This document shows positions 8,432 through 16,512 of a stretch of 64,000 bases of DNA, piece by piece; position 1 is the stretch's first letter, and each line of letters begins with the position of its first letter. Source of the stretch: Aquibacillus halophilus. Its GTDB lineage: Bacteria; Bacillota; Bacilli; Bacillales; Amphibacillaceae. Made by a program: the position numbers and the translations under genes. Where the stretch lies: contig NZ_WJNG01000018.1 of NCBI RefSeq assembly GCF_009649745.1, forward strand, positions 1 to 64,000, given 5' to 3'. The notes beneath the pieces are model-generated. The model did not search any database. It saw nothing but the letters and a program-made list of their open reading frames with translations, and was not told the origin of the DNA.

Positions 8432-9279
8432 TGTATCGCCTTCTTTCTAGACAATGTAAACCAGAGTCGTTTAACAGAGATACATATTAATAATATTATA
8501 ATAGAAATAACAACAATTGTGCCACCAGGTGGAATTTCAAAATAATAGCCTGAAATTAAACCTAAAATAACAGAAGTTTCTCCAAATATTATCGATAGTA
8601 GGATTGTTTGCTTAAATCCTTTGGCAATACGAATACTGGCCGCGACTGGCAATGTCATTAAGGCCGAGACTAATAGAACACCAACGATACGTATTGAAGC
8701 TGCAATCACAAGCGCAGTTAATACTATAAATAAAAAGTGTATTCTTTTTGAGTGTATGCCAGATACAACCGCGTGTTCTTCATCGAAAGACAACATAAAC
8801 AATTCTTTATAAAATAAAAACAGCGTAGTCAATACGATAACTGAGATTCCAATTATCATCCACATATCTGCGCGACTAACTGCGGAAACTGAACCAAATA
8901 AATAATTATATAAGTCGGTATTAAATCCATTTGCTAGAGATATAAAGATTACACTAAGTCCTACACCACCAGATAGTATAATAGGGATGGCTAGTTCTTG
9001 ATAGGCTTTATATACACGTCGCAGTTGTTCGACAAAGACTGATGCAATAACAGAAAATGCCATTCCTGTATAAAAAGGGGTGATTCCTACTGCGTATTTT
9101 TTCTCTAATAATAAACCAAAAGCAATCCCTGCTAACGTTACATGGGAAAGTGCATCTGCGATGAGTGATAGCCGCCTCACAACAATAAATGTACCAAGTA
9201 AGGGTGCGATTAATCCAATTAATAATCCTGTATAGAAAGTATTTTGTAAAAACTCGTATTCAAAAAAATTAGCAAGCAT
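8428..9279 (-). CDS. znuB: Zinc ABC transporter permease ZnuB
   Basis: 283 residues with about eight to nine membrane helices, of the ABC-3 permease family that imports zinc or manganese. Conserved stretches include GTFIVVRRLSLIADALSHVTLAGIAFG split over residues 29-55 and the C-terminal LPVAASIRIAKGF. It forms the channel for the ATPase encoded just upstream (14-base gap) and overlaps zur. The zinc assignment comes from the linked zur. No substrate-binding protein (ZnuA) gene is present in this operon. Confidence 0.92.
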   Translation of the reverse strand: MLANFFEYEFLQNTFYTGLLIGLIAPLLGTFIVVRRLSLIADALSHVTLAGIAFGLLLEKKYAVGITPFYTGMAFSVIASVFVEQLRRVYKAYQELAIPIILSGGVGLSVIFISLANGFNTDLYNYLFGSVSAVSRADMWMIIGISVIVLTTLFLFYKELFMLSFDEEHAVVSGIHSKRIHFLFIVLTALVIAASIRIVGVLLVSALMTLPVAASIRIAKGFKQTILLSIIFGETSVILGLISGYYFEIPPGGTIVVISIIILLICISVKRLWFTLSRKKAIQ

Positions 9280-9293
9280 GCTGTTTCCTCCGA

Positions 9294-10049
9294 TTAATGG
9301 TTATGTGTAACTAGATTCAACGGATGACCATAAAATTCGGATAAATCATTTTCCGATAGATTAGAGAACTCTAGCGGATTTCCGTGAAAATGTAAGGTTT
9401 TGTTTAGGCACACAATATCAGTAGCATTACGCGTCATCGTACCAATATCATGTGTAACAAGTAATAGAGTAATGTTTTTGTGTTTGTTTAAATGATGTAA
9501 TAATTCATAAAACTTCTGAACATTTTCTGCATCAACACCAACAGTAGGTTCATCTAAGATTAGCAATTCAGGGTCACTAACCAAAGAACGGGCAATAAAT
9601 ATACGTTGCTGCTGTCCCCCTGATAAGTCTCCAATGTTTTCATGTAAGTATTCTGACATTCCAACATGTTCAACTGCATCTGCGATTTTTTGTTTATGCT
9701 CTTTAGTAAAAAATTTAAAATACCCTACTTTTGCTGTTAACCCCATGGATACCACTTCGTGAACAGTTGCAGGAAAGCCGCGGTTAAAAGAATTTGCTTT
9801 TTGTGAAACAAAGCCAATTTTATTCCAATCCTTGAATTTATGAATAGGTGTTCCAAATAAATCTATTGACCCTTGATGTGGCTTTAGAATTCCAAGTAAC
9901 AATTTGACTAGAGTGGTTTTACCACCACCGTTTGGCCCCACAAGACCAATGAATGAACCTTGTTTGATTTCAAAATTAATATTTTTCAAAGCATGTTTAT
10001 TTTCATAGGCATAATTAACCTGTTTCATTGAGACAATTGGCTTTGACAT
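9294..10049 (-). CDS. znuC: Zinc ABC transporter ATP-binding protein ZnuC
   Basis: 251-residue ABC ATPase with Walker A GPNGGGKTT near residue 38, signature LSGGQQQ near 140, Walker B LLILDEP near 160 and the switch His in LLVTHD. It energises zinc uptake through ZnuB. I chose the ATG at 10049 (MSKPIVSM) because GGAGAG lies at ideal distance; an in-frame TTG at 10067 has no ribosome site. The best promoter found lies far upstream at 10743-10771, so the transcript would have an unusually long leader. Confidence 0.92.
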   Translation of the reverse strand: MSKPIVSMKQVNYAYENKHALKNINFEIKQGSFIGLVGPNGGGKTTLVKLLLGILKPHQGSIDLFGTPIHKFKDWNKIGFVSQKANSFNRGFPATVHEVVSMGLTAKVGYFKFFTKEHKQKIADAVEHVGMSEYLHENIGDLSGGQQQRIFIARSLVSDPELLILDEPTVGVDAENVQKFYELLHHLNKHKNITLLLVTHDIGTMTRNATDIVCLNKTLHFHGNPLEFSNLSENDLSEFYGHPLNLVTHNH

Positions 10050-10089
10050 ATGCACTCTCCGTTTCAATGCGTGTTTTATTTCTAAGTAA

Positions 10090-10712
10090 ATTATAATGGC
10101 TCTTTTCTGTTAGATTTTTGCTATTGATATAAAATACGTCTTAACTTTTCCGTGACTGTACCCCATTCTTATAGGATAAGTGATCGTCCATCGCTTCGGA
10201 AAAACACTCCCTTTCCATGGGGAACGCTTCAGCCTCCTCACGAGAAAAATCGCTCATTGCGGGGTCTTCAGGCTGTTCCTTTCCCATAGGAGTGTCGTAT
10301 TTTTCCGAAACTTAAAATAGCTTTCTGTTCAAGTAAGACGTTATCCCAAGAAACGTTAATTTCATAAAATACCACTACTTACTAACTTGAAAATTTCATT
10401 GCGTGGAGGTTTGTATTTTTTTATGAGTCTTAGTGTATTTAGAACGCTAGTACTCTTACTAACTCCACTTATATGATGTGATTGAAGCGAAGGGCAGTCG
10501 ACTCCTGCGGGAAAAGCAAATGTTTTCGATGGGACGAGTAATCGCAGTCCCAACAGCTGAAAATCCCACAGGAAGTGGTATTCTTCCGAGGAAGTTGAAG
10601 CGTTGCCCGCGGAAAGCGACTGCCCGAAGCGGAAATCAACAAGCAGGTTACGTCGAAATTTATAGATTTTGCGTCAAAAACAACAATCTTTTAGAAAACA
10701 GCCATTATAAAA
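10090..10712. repeat. Composite palindromic intergenic repeat, copy A
   Basis: A roughly 620-base element seen three times in this window. Left module: an imperfect hairpin with TTCGGAAAAACACTCC at 10195-10210 facing its complement at 10289-10309. Right module (10480-10660): CGACTCCTGCGGGAAAAGC and GCCCGCGGAAAGCGACTGCC. The spacer between them is also conserved with copy B. The outer ends are inverted: ATAATGGCTCTTTTCT near 10093 against the complement of 10692-10707. Copy A carries an extra 36 bases around 10518-10553. It lies between znuC and its probable promoter. Such GC-rich modules are common intergenic repeats in Bacillaceae; the function is unknown. Confidence 0.85.
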
Positions 10713-10742
10713 ACGGGATTTATTGGTTGTAACTGTTGCTCT

Positions 10743-10783
10743 ATTTTATCGTAATCATTCCTATTTGTAAATGAGAACGATTC
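10743..10783 (-). promoter_or_regulatory. Probable Zur-controlled promoter of the znuC operon
   Basis: Read leftward, TTTACA (10766-10771) and TAAAAT (10743-10748) are separated by exactly 17 bases, a good sigma-A promoter. Overlapping it is TCGTAATCATTCCTA (10749-10763), 13 of 15 matches to the Zur consensus TCGTAATNATTACGA, and a second, inverted Zur-like half ending in GAACGATT (10775-10782). No other gene is positioned to use it, so it most likely drives znuC-znuB-zur-crcB-crcB through the repeat element. Confidence 0.65.
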
Positions 10784-10882
10784 CGTTTTAATTCGGATAT
10801 CTTGTTATCCCGGTTAGATGTGGGTACTAGAAAAAGGATATTACAAACCTCCTATGATAAGTGTATGTCTCTAGATTAATTT

Positions 10883-10920
10883 AATAAGGCCCTTGTGAAC
10901 TTCTCACAAGAGCCTTGTTA
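10883..10920 (-). terminator. Terminator of the spore-coat gene pair
   Basis: AAGGCcCTTGTGA pairs with TCACAAGaGCCTT, at the end of the leftward coat genes. Confidence 0.75.
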
Positions 10921-10936
10921 GGTATTTTATTCATTT

Positions 10937-11266
10937 CTAGTGCTGTGGAAGTTGATTTGTATAACCTGTGAATTGTTGATAAGCTTGTTGAACTTTTTGT
11001 TGATCTGCAGCTTCGACACTATACCATCCATTTTTAAACATCAAGTTATAGAGGTTTCGTTGACAATCCTGTGTTTCTTGGAAAATAGTACTAAGATCTT
11101 GATAAATAGCCTGATTACTTGCTTCATTTAGTGCAGTGCTATAAGAGTCAGTCATATATTTTTCAGTTGTTAAGATATCATTTACGAAGTCTTTATCATT
11201 CATTTGTGGTGTTTTTGGAACTTGTGTTTCTGGGTTTTGGACTTTTTGGTTTTGCTGTTGATTCAT
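10937..11266 (-). CDS. Spore coat protein, CotF family
   Basis: 109 residues with a Gln/Pro-rich N-terminus (about 25 residues) followed by a helical CotF domain: NDKDFVNDILTTEKYMTDSY and the conserved end NLMFKNGWYSVEAAD. Such proteins are ferritin-like small coat proteins of the mature spore. It follows a second, shorter coat gene by 18 bases and probably shares its transcript. Expression should be late in the mother cell, but no sigma-K promoter was resolved. Confidence 0.88.
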   Translation of the reverse strand: MNQQQNQKVQNPETQVPKTPQMNDKDFVNDILTTEKYMTDSYSTALNEASNQAIYQDLSTIFQETQDCQRNLYNLMFKNGWYSVEAADQQKVQQAYQQFTGYTNQLPQH

Positions 11267-11284
11267 CGGTAAGGCTCCTTTCTT

Positions 11285-11551
11285 CTAATTGATAGATTGT
11301 TGGCTTTGTTGGTTTAGATGTTGAAGGATAACGTTGTAATGCTTTTCGTGCATTTGACATGCTTTCTCTAACTCTGTTTTAACGTCAGGAATTGTACATT
11401 GTTGAGCGAAAAAGTGTGCTTTCTTGGAAGCATTTAAGTTCCATGAAAGCATATCAGTAAGATACAGTAAATCTTTTGAACTTACGATATTCGGTGGCTG
11501 AGGCATCGGCTGAGCCTGGTTTTGTCCGATAGATTGATTTTGTTGTTCCAT
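11285..11551 (-). CDS. Small CotF-like spore coat protein
   Basis: 88 residues with a Gln/Pro-rich start (MEQQNQSIGQNQAQPMPQ) and a helical domain resembling CotF: SSKDLLYLTDMLSWNLNASK followed by a HxKHY-type stretch. It is likely a partner of the following coat protein, a common arrangement in Bacillus. The ATG at 11551 follows a perfect AAGGAGG; a longer frame starting at 11593 would place that site inside the gene. Confidence 0.8.
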   Translation of the reverse strand: MEQQNQSIGQNQAQPMPQPPNIVSSKDLLYLTDMLSWNLNASKKAHFFAQQCTIPDVKTELEKACQMHEKHYNVILQHLNQQSQQSIN

Positions 11552-11793
11552 TTTATTGGCCTCCTTAACTATTATCAATGATATAGTTCCCAAAGAAAAT
11601 GAACTTATGCTAGCAACAACTTATTAATTGATAAAGGAATATTCTCAAAAAGACTGGTGAATTTAACATGAATTAATACCTCTTTGTATAAAAAGATGAT
11701 AGAATGTTAATGAACAAGGTATTGAGTTTAATAGTGAATTTAGTGGAAATTATTAGTACTTACCAGAATAGCTGAGGCGTAGGGGGATTTCTT

Positions 11794-12711
11794 ATGGAAC
11801 GATTATTACGGAATTTTTTCTTATTCTTATCAAAAAACAAATTTTTTACAAAATTAGCAAAAAGATATGGATTTCGATTTGGTGCAGGCACAGTTGTTGC
11901 GGGTGAAACTATTCAGGATGCTGCAAAAATTATTAAGAAATTAAACGATAAAGGACTGGCAGTAACCATTGATCACCTAGGTGAATTTATTGATAGTGAA
12001 GATGAAGCGCGCGAGGCTGCTGACGAATGTGTTAAGGCTATTGAAACAATTGCAGAAAATAAGTTGGATTCTCAATTATCCTTAAAAATGACCTCAATGG
12101 GCTTAGATATTTCTCATCAACTAGTAATGGAGAACATGAGGAAAATTCTAGAGGCTGGTAAAAAGCATAATGTGTTTGTAACAATTGATATGGAGGATTT
12201 TGAGCGTTGCCAATCTACTCTTGATATCTTTAAGGAATTAAAAAGTGAGTATGATGGTATAGGCACAGTACTTCAATCTTATTTATATCGTACTGTTGAA
12301 GATATTGAAGATTTAAATGAATTTAAACCTAATTTACGTCTTGTTAAAGGTGCGTATAAGGAGTCTCCAAAGGTAGCATTTCCAGAAAAGAAAGATGTAG
12401 ATGATAATTACAAAAAGATAATTAAAATTCATATGTTAAACGGAAATTATACGGCAGTAGCCACTCATGATGATGCTATGATAGAATACACAAAAAAAGT
12501 TGAGAAAGACTATAATATTTCAAGAGAACAATTTGAGTTTCAAATGCTTTATGGATTCCGTAACGAGCTTCAACAGGAATTAGTTGATGAAGGATATAAA
12601 ATGCGAGTTTATGTACCGTACGGTAATGATTGGTATGGATATTTTATGAGACGGTTGGCTGAGCGACCAGCTAATATAACATTTGCAATTAAGGGTATTT
12701 TTAGCAAATAA
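11794..12711 (+). CDS. fadM: Proline dehydrogenase-like flavoprotein (FadM/YusM)
   Basis: 305 residues forming a single PutA-type TIM barrel. The conserved stretches LSLKMTSMGLDI, LRLVKGAYKE near residue 187, VATHDD near 222 and FQMLYGFR near 250 carry the FAD and substrate residues of proline dehydrogenases, which convert proline to pyrroline-5-carboxylate. In B. subtilis the homologue YusM is the first gene of the fadM-fadN-fadA-fadE operon, and the same order is kept here. Unlike there, a long hairpin and a FadR operator lie between this gene and fadN, so it may be transcribed separately. Confidence 0.88.
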   Translation: MERLLRNFFLFLSKNKFFTKLAKRYGFRFGAGTVVAGETIQDAAKIIKKLNDKGLAVTIDHLGEFIDSEDEAREAADECVKAIETIAENKLDSQLSLKMTSMGLDISHQLVMENMRKILEAGKKHNVFVTIDMEDFERCQSTLDIFKELKSEYDGIGTVLQSYLYRTVEDIEDLNEFKPNLRLVKGAYKESPKVAFPEKKDVDDNYKKIIKIHMLNGNYTAVATHDDAMIEYTKKVEKDYNISREQFEFQMLYGFRNELQQELVDEGYKMRVYVPYGNDWYGYFMRRLAERPANITFAIKGIFSK

Positions 12712-12740
12712 GGTGATTTGAAATAAACTACTTTAGACTT

Positions 12741-12789
12741 AGATATTTCGCAATCCTTTGATTTATTAAAAAAGGATTGCGAAATATCT
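12741..12789. terminator. Long perfect hairpin between fadM and fadN
   Basis: AGATATTTCGCAATCCTTT (12741-12759) pairs without mismatch with its complement at 12771-12789. A clear T-run does not follow at once, so it may be a terminator or an RNA-stability element. Confidence 0.6.
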
Positions 12790-12848
12790 GAAAATATTTT
12801 ATAGTTAAGATATAAGAAGATAAGTAATTATCTTCCTTTTTTACGGAT

Positions 12849-12871
12849 TATAATGAATGAGTATTCATTCA
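12849..12871 (+). promoter_or_regulatory. FadR operator overlapping the fadN promoter
   Basis: TGAATGAGTATTCATTCA (12854-12871) read on the other strand is an exact match to the B. subtilis FadR (YsiA) consensus TGAATGAMTANTCATTCA. It abuts a TATAAT at 12849-12854. FadR bound here should repress fadN-fadA-fadE until long-chain acyl-CoA releases it. Confidence 0.88.
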
Positions 12872-12895
12872 AATTAATTGATAGGGGGAGAGAGT

Positions 12896-15295
12896 ATGGT
12901 CCGAAGGATTGAGCGTGCAGCGGTAATAGGATCTGGTGTTATGGGGGCAGGAATTGCGGCCCATCTTGCAAACGTAGGAATTCAAACGTTGATGCTTGAC
13001 ATGGTACCCAAAGAATTAACTGATCAAGAAAAACATGCAGAACTGACATTGAAGGATATGGCGGTTCGGAATCGCTTGACTACAGTAAGTAAAAAAGCAT
13101 TGCTGAAACAAAAACCATCACCAATTACTAGTAAAAAAAGCTTAGATTTAATTGAGGTAGGTAATTTAGAAGATGACATTAGTCGCTTGGGAGAAGTGGA
13201 TTGGATTATTGAGGTGGTTGTAGAAAACTTAGTAATCAAGAAAAAAGTTTTAAGTTCAATTGACACTCATAGAAAAGAAGGGTCGATTGTCAGCTCGAAT
13301 ACATCCGGAATTTCAATTGAGAGGATGGTCGAAGAATGCTCCGAAGATTTAAAAGAACACTTTCTTGGAACGCACTTTTTTAACCCTCCTCGTTATTTAA
13401 AGTTATTAGAGATAATTCCTACAAAATGCACGAATAAAGAAGTACTAACATTCATGAAAAAGTTTGGAGAAGATGTATTAGGTAAAGGTGTTGTAGAAGC
13501 GAAGGATACCCCCAATTTTATAGCTAATCGAATTGGTACTTATGGGTTGTTAGTTACGACCCAAAAAATGCAAGAAAAGGGATTAAGTATTGGTGAAGTA
13601 GATTCAATTACAGGCCCATTAATCGGTAGACCTAAAAGTGCAACCTATAGAACTCTTGATGTAGTTGGGTTAGATACATTCGTTCATGTTGCAAACAATG
13701 TCTATGATAAGGTCGATGGGATGGAGAAAAAGTTTTTTAAAATTCCTTCCTTTATTCAAACAATGCTTGATAATAAATGGTTAGGAGCAAAGACAGGTCA
13801 AGGATTTTATTTAAAGAAAAAGACGGAATCAGGTAGTTCAATATACGAGTTGGATTACAATTCTTTAGAATACAAGGAACAAAAGTCTTTAAAAACAAAA
13901 GCAACAGAGATAGCAAAACAGGAGAAAGGCATAAACAGAAAAATGAAAGCGCTATTATCTGTTAAAGGGGATCCTGCGAGTGAATTTCTATGGGAAACTA
14001 TGAAACCAGTACTTATCTACTCGGCTGATTTAGTAGGTGAAATAGCAGATGATATTAATTCAATTGACCAAGCGATGCGTTGGGGTTTTGGATGGCAATT
14101 AGGACCTTTTGAAATGTGGGATGCAATCGGATTTAAAAAATCTGTTGAAAGAATGGTAGAAGAAGGCGAGTCCATTCCTAGATGGATAACAGATATGCTT
14201 GAAAAGGGAAATGACTCATTCTATAAGAAAGAAAATGGTTCAGTTTCTTACTATCAAGATGGTCAGTATAAAACTCAAACATATAACTCTAAAGACATAA
14301 ATCTTCATTTATTAAAGGAAAAGAATGGAGTAATAAAAAAGAATACCGGTGCGAGTTTAATAGACCTAGGCGACGGGGTAGCGGGTTTAGAATTTAATTC
14401 AAAGAGCAATGCCATCGGTATGGATATTCTTCAAATGATTAATCAGTCAATTGAAGAAGTAGAAAAAAATTATGAGGGTCTTGTTATCGGAAATCAAGGT
14501 AAGAACTTCTGTGTTGGTGCTAACGTCGCGCTGATGCTGATGGAAGCACAGGATGGTAACTATTTTGAAATTGACATGGTTATAAAGCAATTTCAAAAGG
14601 CCATGATGAATATAAAGTACGCGAATAAACCAGTCGTTACTGCACCATTTGGAATGACGCTAGGTGGGGGTGCTGAGGTATGTTTACCTTCAAGTGCAAT
14701 ACAAGCGGCGCAAGAAACTTACATGGGTTTGGTTGAATTTGGTGTAGGTCTAATACCGGGCGGTGGAGGAAACAAAGAATTATATTTAAAACAAATACGA
14801 AATCTTCCACCAGGAGTTGATTTAGATCTTCATAAGGTAACAAATACAGTGTTTGAAAGAATTGCAATGGCAAAAGTATCTACATCCGCACAAGAAGCAA
14901 TAGAAAATGGATATTTGAATAAACAGGATGGTATTAGCGTTAATCAGGACCATTTAATACATGACGCAAAGCAAAAGGTTCTTAGTCTAACAAAAGCTGG
15001 CTATCAATCTCCAAAAAGAGAAAAAATTCCAGTGGTTGGTGAACCTGGTTATGCAACAATGCTACTTGGAGCTAAATCACTAGCATTTAGTGGTTATGCA
15101 TCCGAACATGATGTGAAAATTGCAACAAAACTAGCATTTGTATTAGCTGGTGGTCGAGTTAAGGAAGGGTCATTGGTTGATGAACAATACTTATTGGATA
15201 TTGAGCGTGAAGCGTTTTTAAGTTTAATAGGTGAACGAAAAACTCAGGAGCGAATGCAATACATGTTAGTAAAAGGAAAACCGCTACGTAACTAA
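12896..15295 (+). CDS. fadN: 3-hydroxyacyl-CoA dehydrogenase / enoyl-CoA hydratase FadN
   Basis: A 799-residue bifunctional beta-oxidation enzyme. The N-terminal NAD-binding domain has GSGVMGAGIAAHLANVG near residue 13, then THFFNPPRYLKLLEI near 160, and the dehydrogenase C-domains run to about 470. The hydratase domain follows, with LVIGNQGKNFCVGANV near 535 and LGGGAEVCL near 590. The domain order (dehydrogenase first) is the Bacillus FadN type, the reverse of E. coli FadB. It should hydrate enoyl-CoA and oxidise 3-hydroxyacyl-CoA. The ATG at 12896 has AGGGGGAG upstream; the in-frame TTG at 12878 does not. Confidence 0.93.
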   Translation: MVRRIERAAVIGSGVMGAGIAAHLANVGIQTLMLDMVPKELTDQEKHAELTLKDMAVRNRLTTVSKKALLKQKPSPITSKKSLDLIEVGNLEDDISRLGEVDWIIEVVVENLVIKKKVLSSIDTHRKEGSIVSSNTSGISIERMVEECSEDLKEHFLGTHFFNPPRYLKLLEIIPTKCTNKEVLTFMKKFGEDVLGKGVVEAKDTPNFIANRIGTYGLLVTTQKMQEKGLSIGEVDSITGPLIGRPKSATYRTLDVVGLDTFVHVANNVYDKVDGMEKKFFKIPSFIQTMLDNKWLGAKTGQGFYLKKKTESGSSIYELDYNSLEYKEQKSLKTKATEIAKQEKGINRKMKALLSVKGDPASEFLWETMKPVLIYSADLVGEIADDINSIDQAMRWGFGWQLGPFEMWDAIGFKKSVERMVEEGESIPRWITDMLEKGNDSFYKKENGSVSYYQDGQYKTQTYNSKDINLHLLKEKNGVIKKNTGASLIDLGDGVAGLEFNSKSNAIGMDILQMINQSIEEVEKNYEGLVIGNQGKNFCVGANVALMLMEAQDGNYFEIDMVIKQFQKAMMNIKYANKPVVTAPFGMTLGGGAEVCLPSSAIQAAQETYMGLVEFGVGLIPGGGGNKELYLKQIRNLPPGVDLDLHKVTNTVFERIAMAKVSTSAQEAIENGYLNKQDGISVNQDHLIHDAKQKVLSLTKAGYQSPKREKIPVVGEPGYATMLLGAKSLAFSGYASEHDVKIATKLAFVLAGGRVKEGSLVDEQYLLDIEREAFLSLIGERKTQERMQYMLVKGKPLRN

Positions 15296-15320
15296 TTTAG
15301 TTTAAAGAGGGGGAAGGAAT

Positions 15321-16496
15321 GTGAAGGAAGCTGTTATTGTCGCAGGTGCAAGAACACCGATAGGCAAAGCGAATAAAGGTTCGTTAGCACATGTGAGGCC
15401 AGATGATCTTGCAGCATTAACAATTAGGGAAACTTTGAAGCGTGCTGGAGACTATCAAGGCAATATTGACGATGTCATTATTGGCTGTGCGATGCCAGAA
15501 GCTGAACAGGGAATGAATATGGCTAGGAATATTGCTGGCCTAGCAGGACTGCCGATTACTGTTCCTGGTATCACTATTAATCGATATTGTTCTTCTGGAC
15601 TACAGAGCATAGCTTATGCCGCAGAAAGAATTATGCTCGGTCATAGTAATTCGATCATCGCTGGTGGTGCAGAATCAATGAGCATGATTCCAATGGGTGG
15701 GCATGTTATCAAACCGAATATTGAACTTGTGGAAAATGCACCAGGTTACTATATGACGATGGGTCACACAGCAGAAGAAGTAGCTAATCGTTTTGGTATT
15801 TCTCGAGAAGATCAAGATTTTTTCGCAGCAAGGAGTCATGCAAGAGCGGCTCAGGCTTTAAAAGACGGGAGATTTCAAAATGAAATAGTCCCTGTTGAAA
15901 TTACTAATAGGGAAATGGGTCCTGATAATAAAGTAATAGAAAAGAAAAGGTTATTTGAATTTGATGAAGGTGTAAGGTCTGAGACGAATGTACAGATACT
16001 TTCGAAACTAAGACCAGCTTTTTCAAGAACTGGCTCAGTAACCGCTGGCAACTCATCACAAATGAGTGATGGAGCCGCTTCGGTATTGGTGATGGATCGA
16101 AAAAAGGCTGAGTCTGAAGGGTTAACCCCACTTGTCAAATTTCTTTCCTTTGCAGTTGCTGGTGTCGAACCTGAAGTGATGGGTGTTGGTCCCATTAAAG
16201 CAATACCTAAAGCATTAGAAATTGCTGGTCTTTCATTAAGTGACATTGGCTTATTTGAGCTAAATGAAGCCTTTGCGTCACAGTCAATTCGCGTAATTCG
16301 TGAGTTGAATCTTGATGAGGATAAGGTAAATGTAAATGGTGGAGCAATAGCACTTGGCCATCCATTAGGCTGTACAGGAACGAAATTAACACTAAGCTTG
16401 ATTCATGAGATGAAACGTAGAAATGAACAATTTGGAGTAGTTACGATGTGTATTGGTGGTGGTATGGGAGCTGCTGGTGTATTCGAATTATTATAA
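15321..16496 (+). CDS. fadA: 3-ketoacyl-CoA thiolase FadA
   Basis: 391-residue thiolase. The nucleophile Cys lies in NRYCSSGLQ near residue 91, the His in GGAIALGHPLGCTG near 345, and the second catalytic Cys in MCIGGGMG near 377. It cleaves 3-ketoacyl-CoA to acetyl-CoA and a shortened acyl-CoA. Start is GTG with a GGGGAAGG site. It lies 25 bases after fadN in one operon and is 16 bases ahead of fadE. Confidence 0.95.
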   Translation: MKEAVIVAGARTPIGKANKGSLAHVRPDDLAALTIRETLKRAGDYQGNIDDVIIGCAMPEAEQGMNMARNIAGLAGLPITVPGITINRYCSSGLQSIAYAAERIMLGHSNSIIAGGAESMSMIPMGGHVIKPNIELVENAPGYYMTMGHTAEEVANRFGISREDQDFFAARSHARAAQALKDGRFQNEIVPVEITNREMGPDNKVIEKKRLFEFDEGVRSETNVQILSKLRPAFSRTGSVTAGNSSQMSDGAASVLVMDRKKAESEGLTPLVKFLSFAVAGVEPEVMGVGPIKAIPKALEIAGLSLSDIGLFELNEAFASQSIRVIRELNLDEDKVNVNGGAIALGHPLGCTGTKLTLSLIHEMKRRNEQFGVVTMCIGGGMGAAGVFELL

Positions 16497-16512
16497 GAGA
16501 GGAAGCGTAAAC

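Noticed and set aside
10362-10732. Open frames of 63 and 84 codons on opposite strands
   Set aside because: Both lie within repeat copy A; their reading frames are by-products of its GC-rich palindromes.
15875-16392. Antisense open frames within fadA
   Set aside because: Shadows of the coding strand; fadA is fully supported by motifs.
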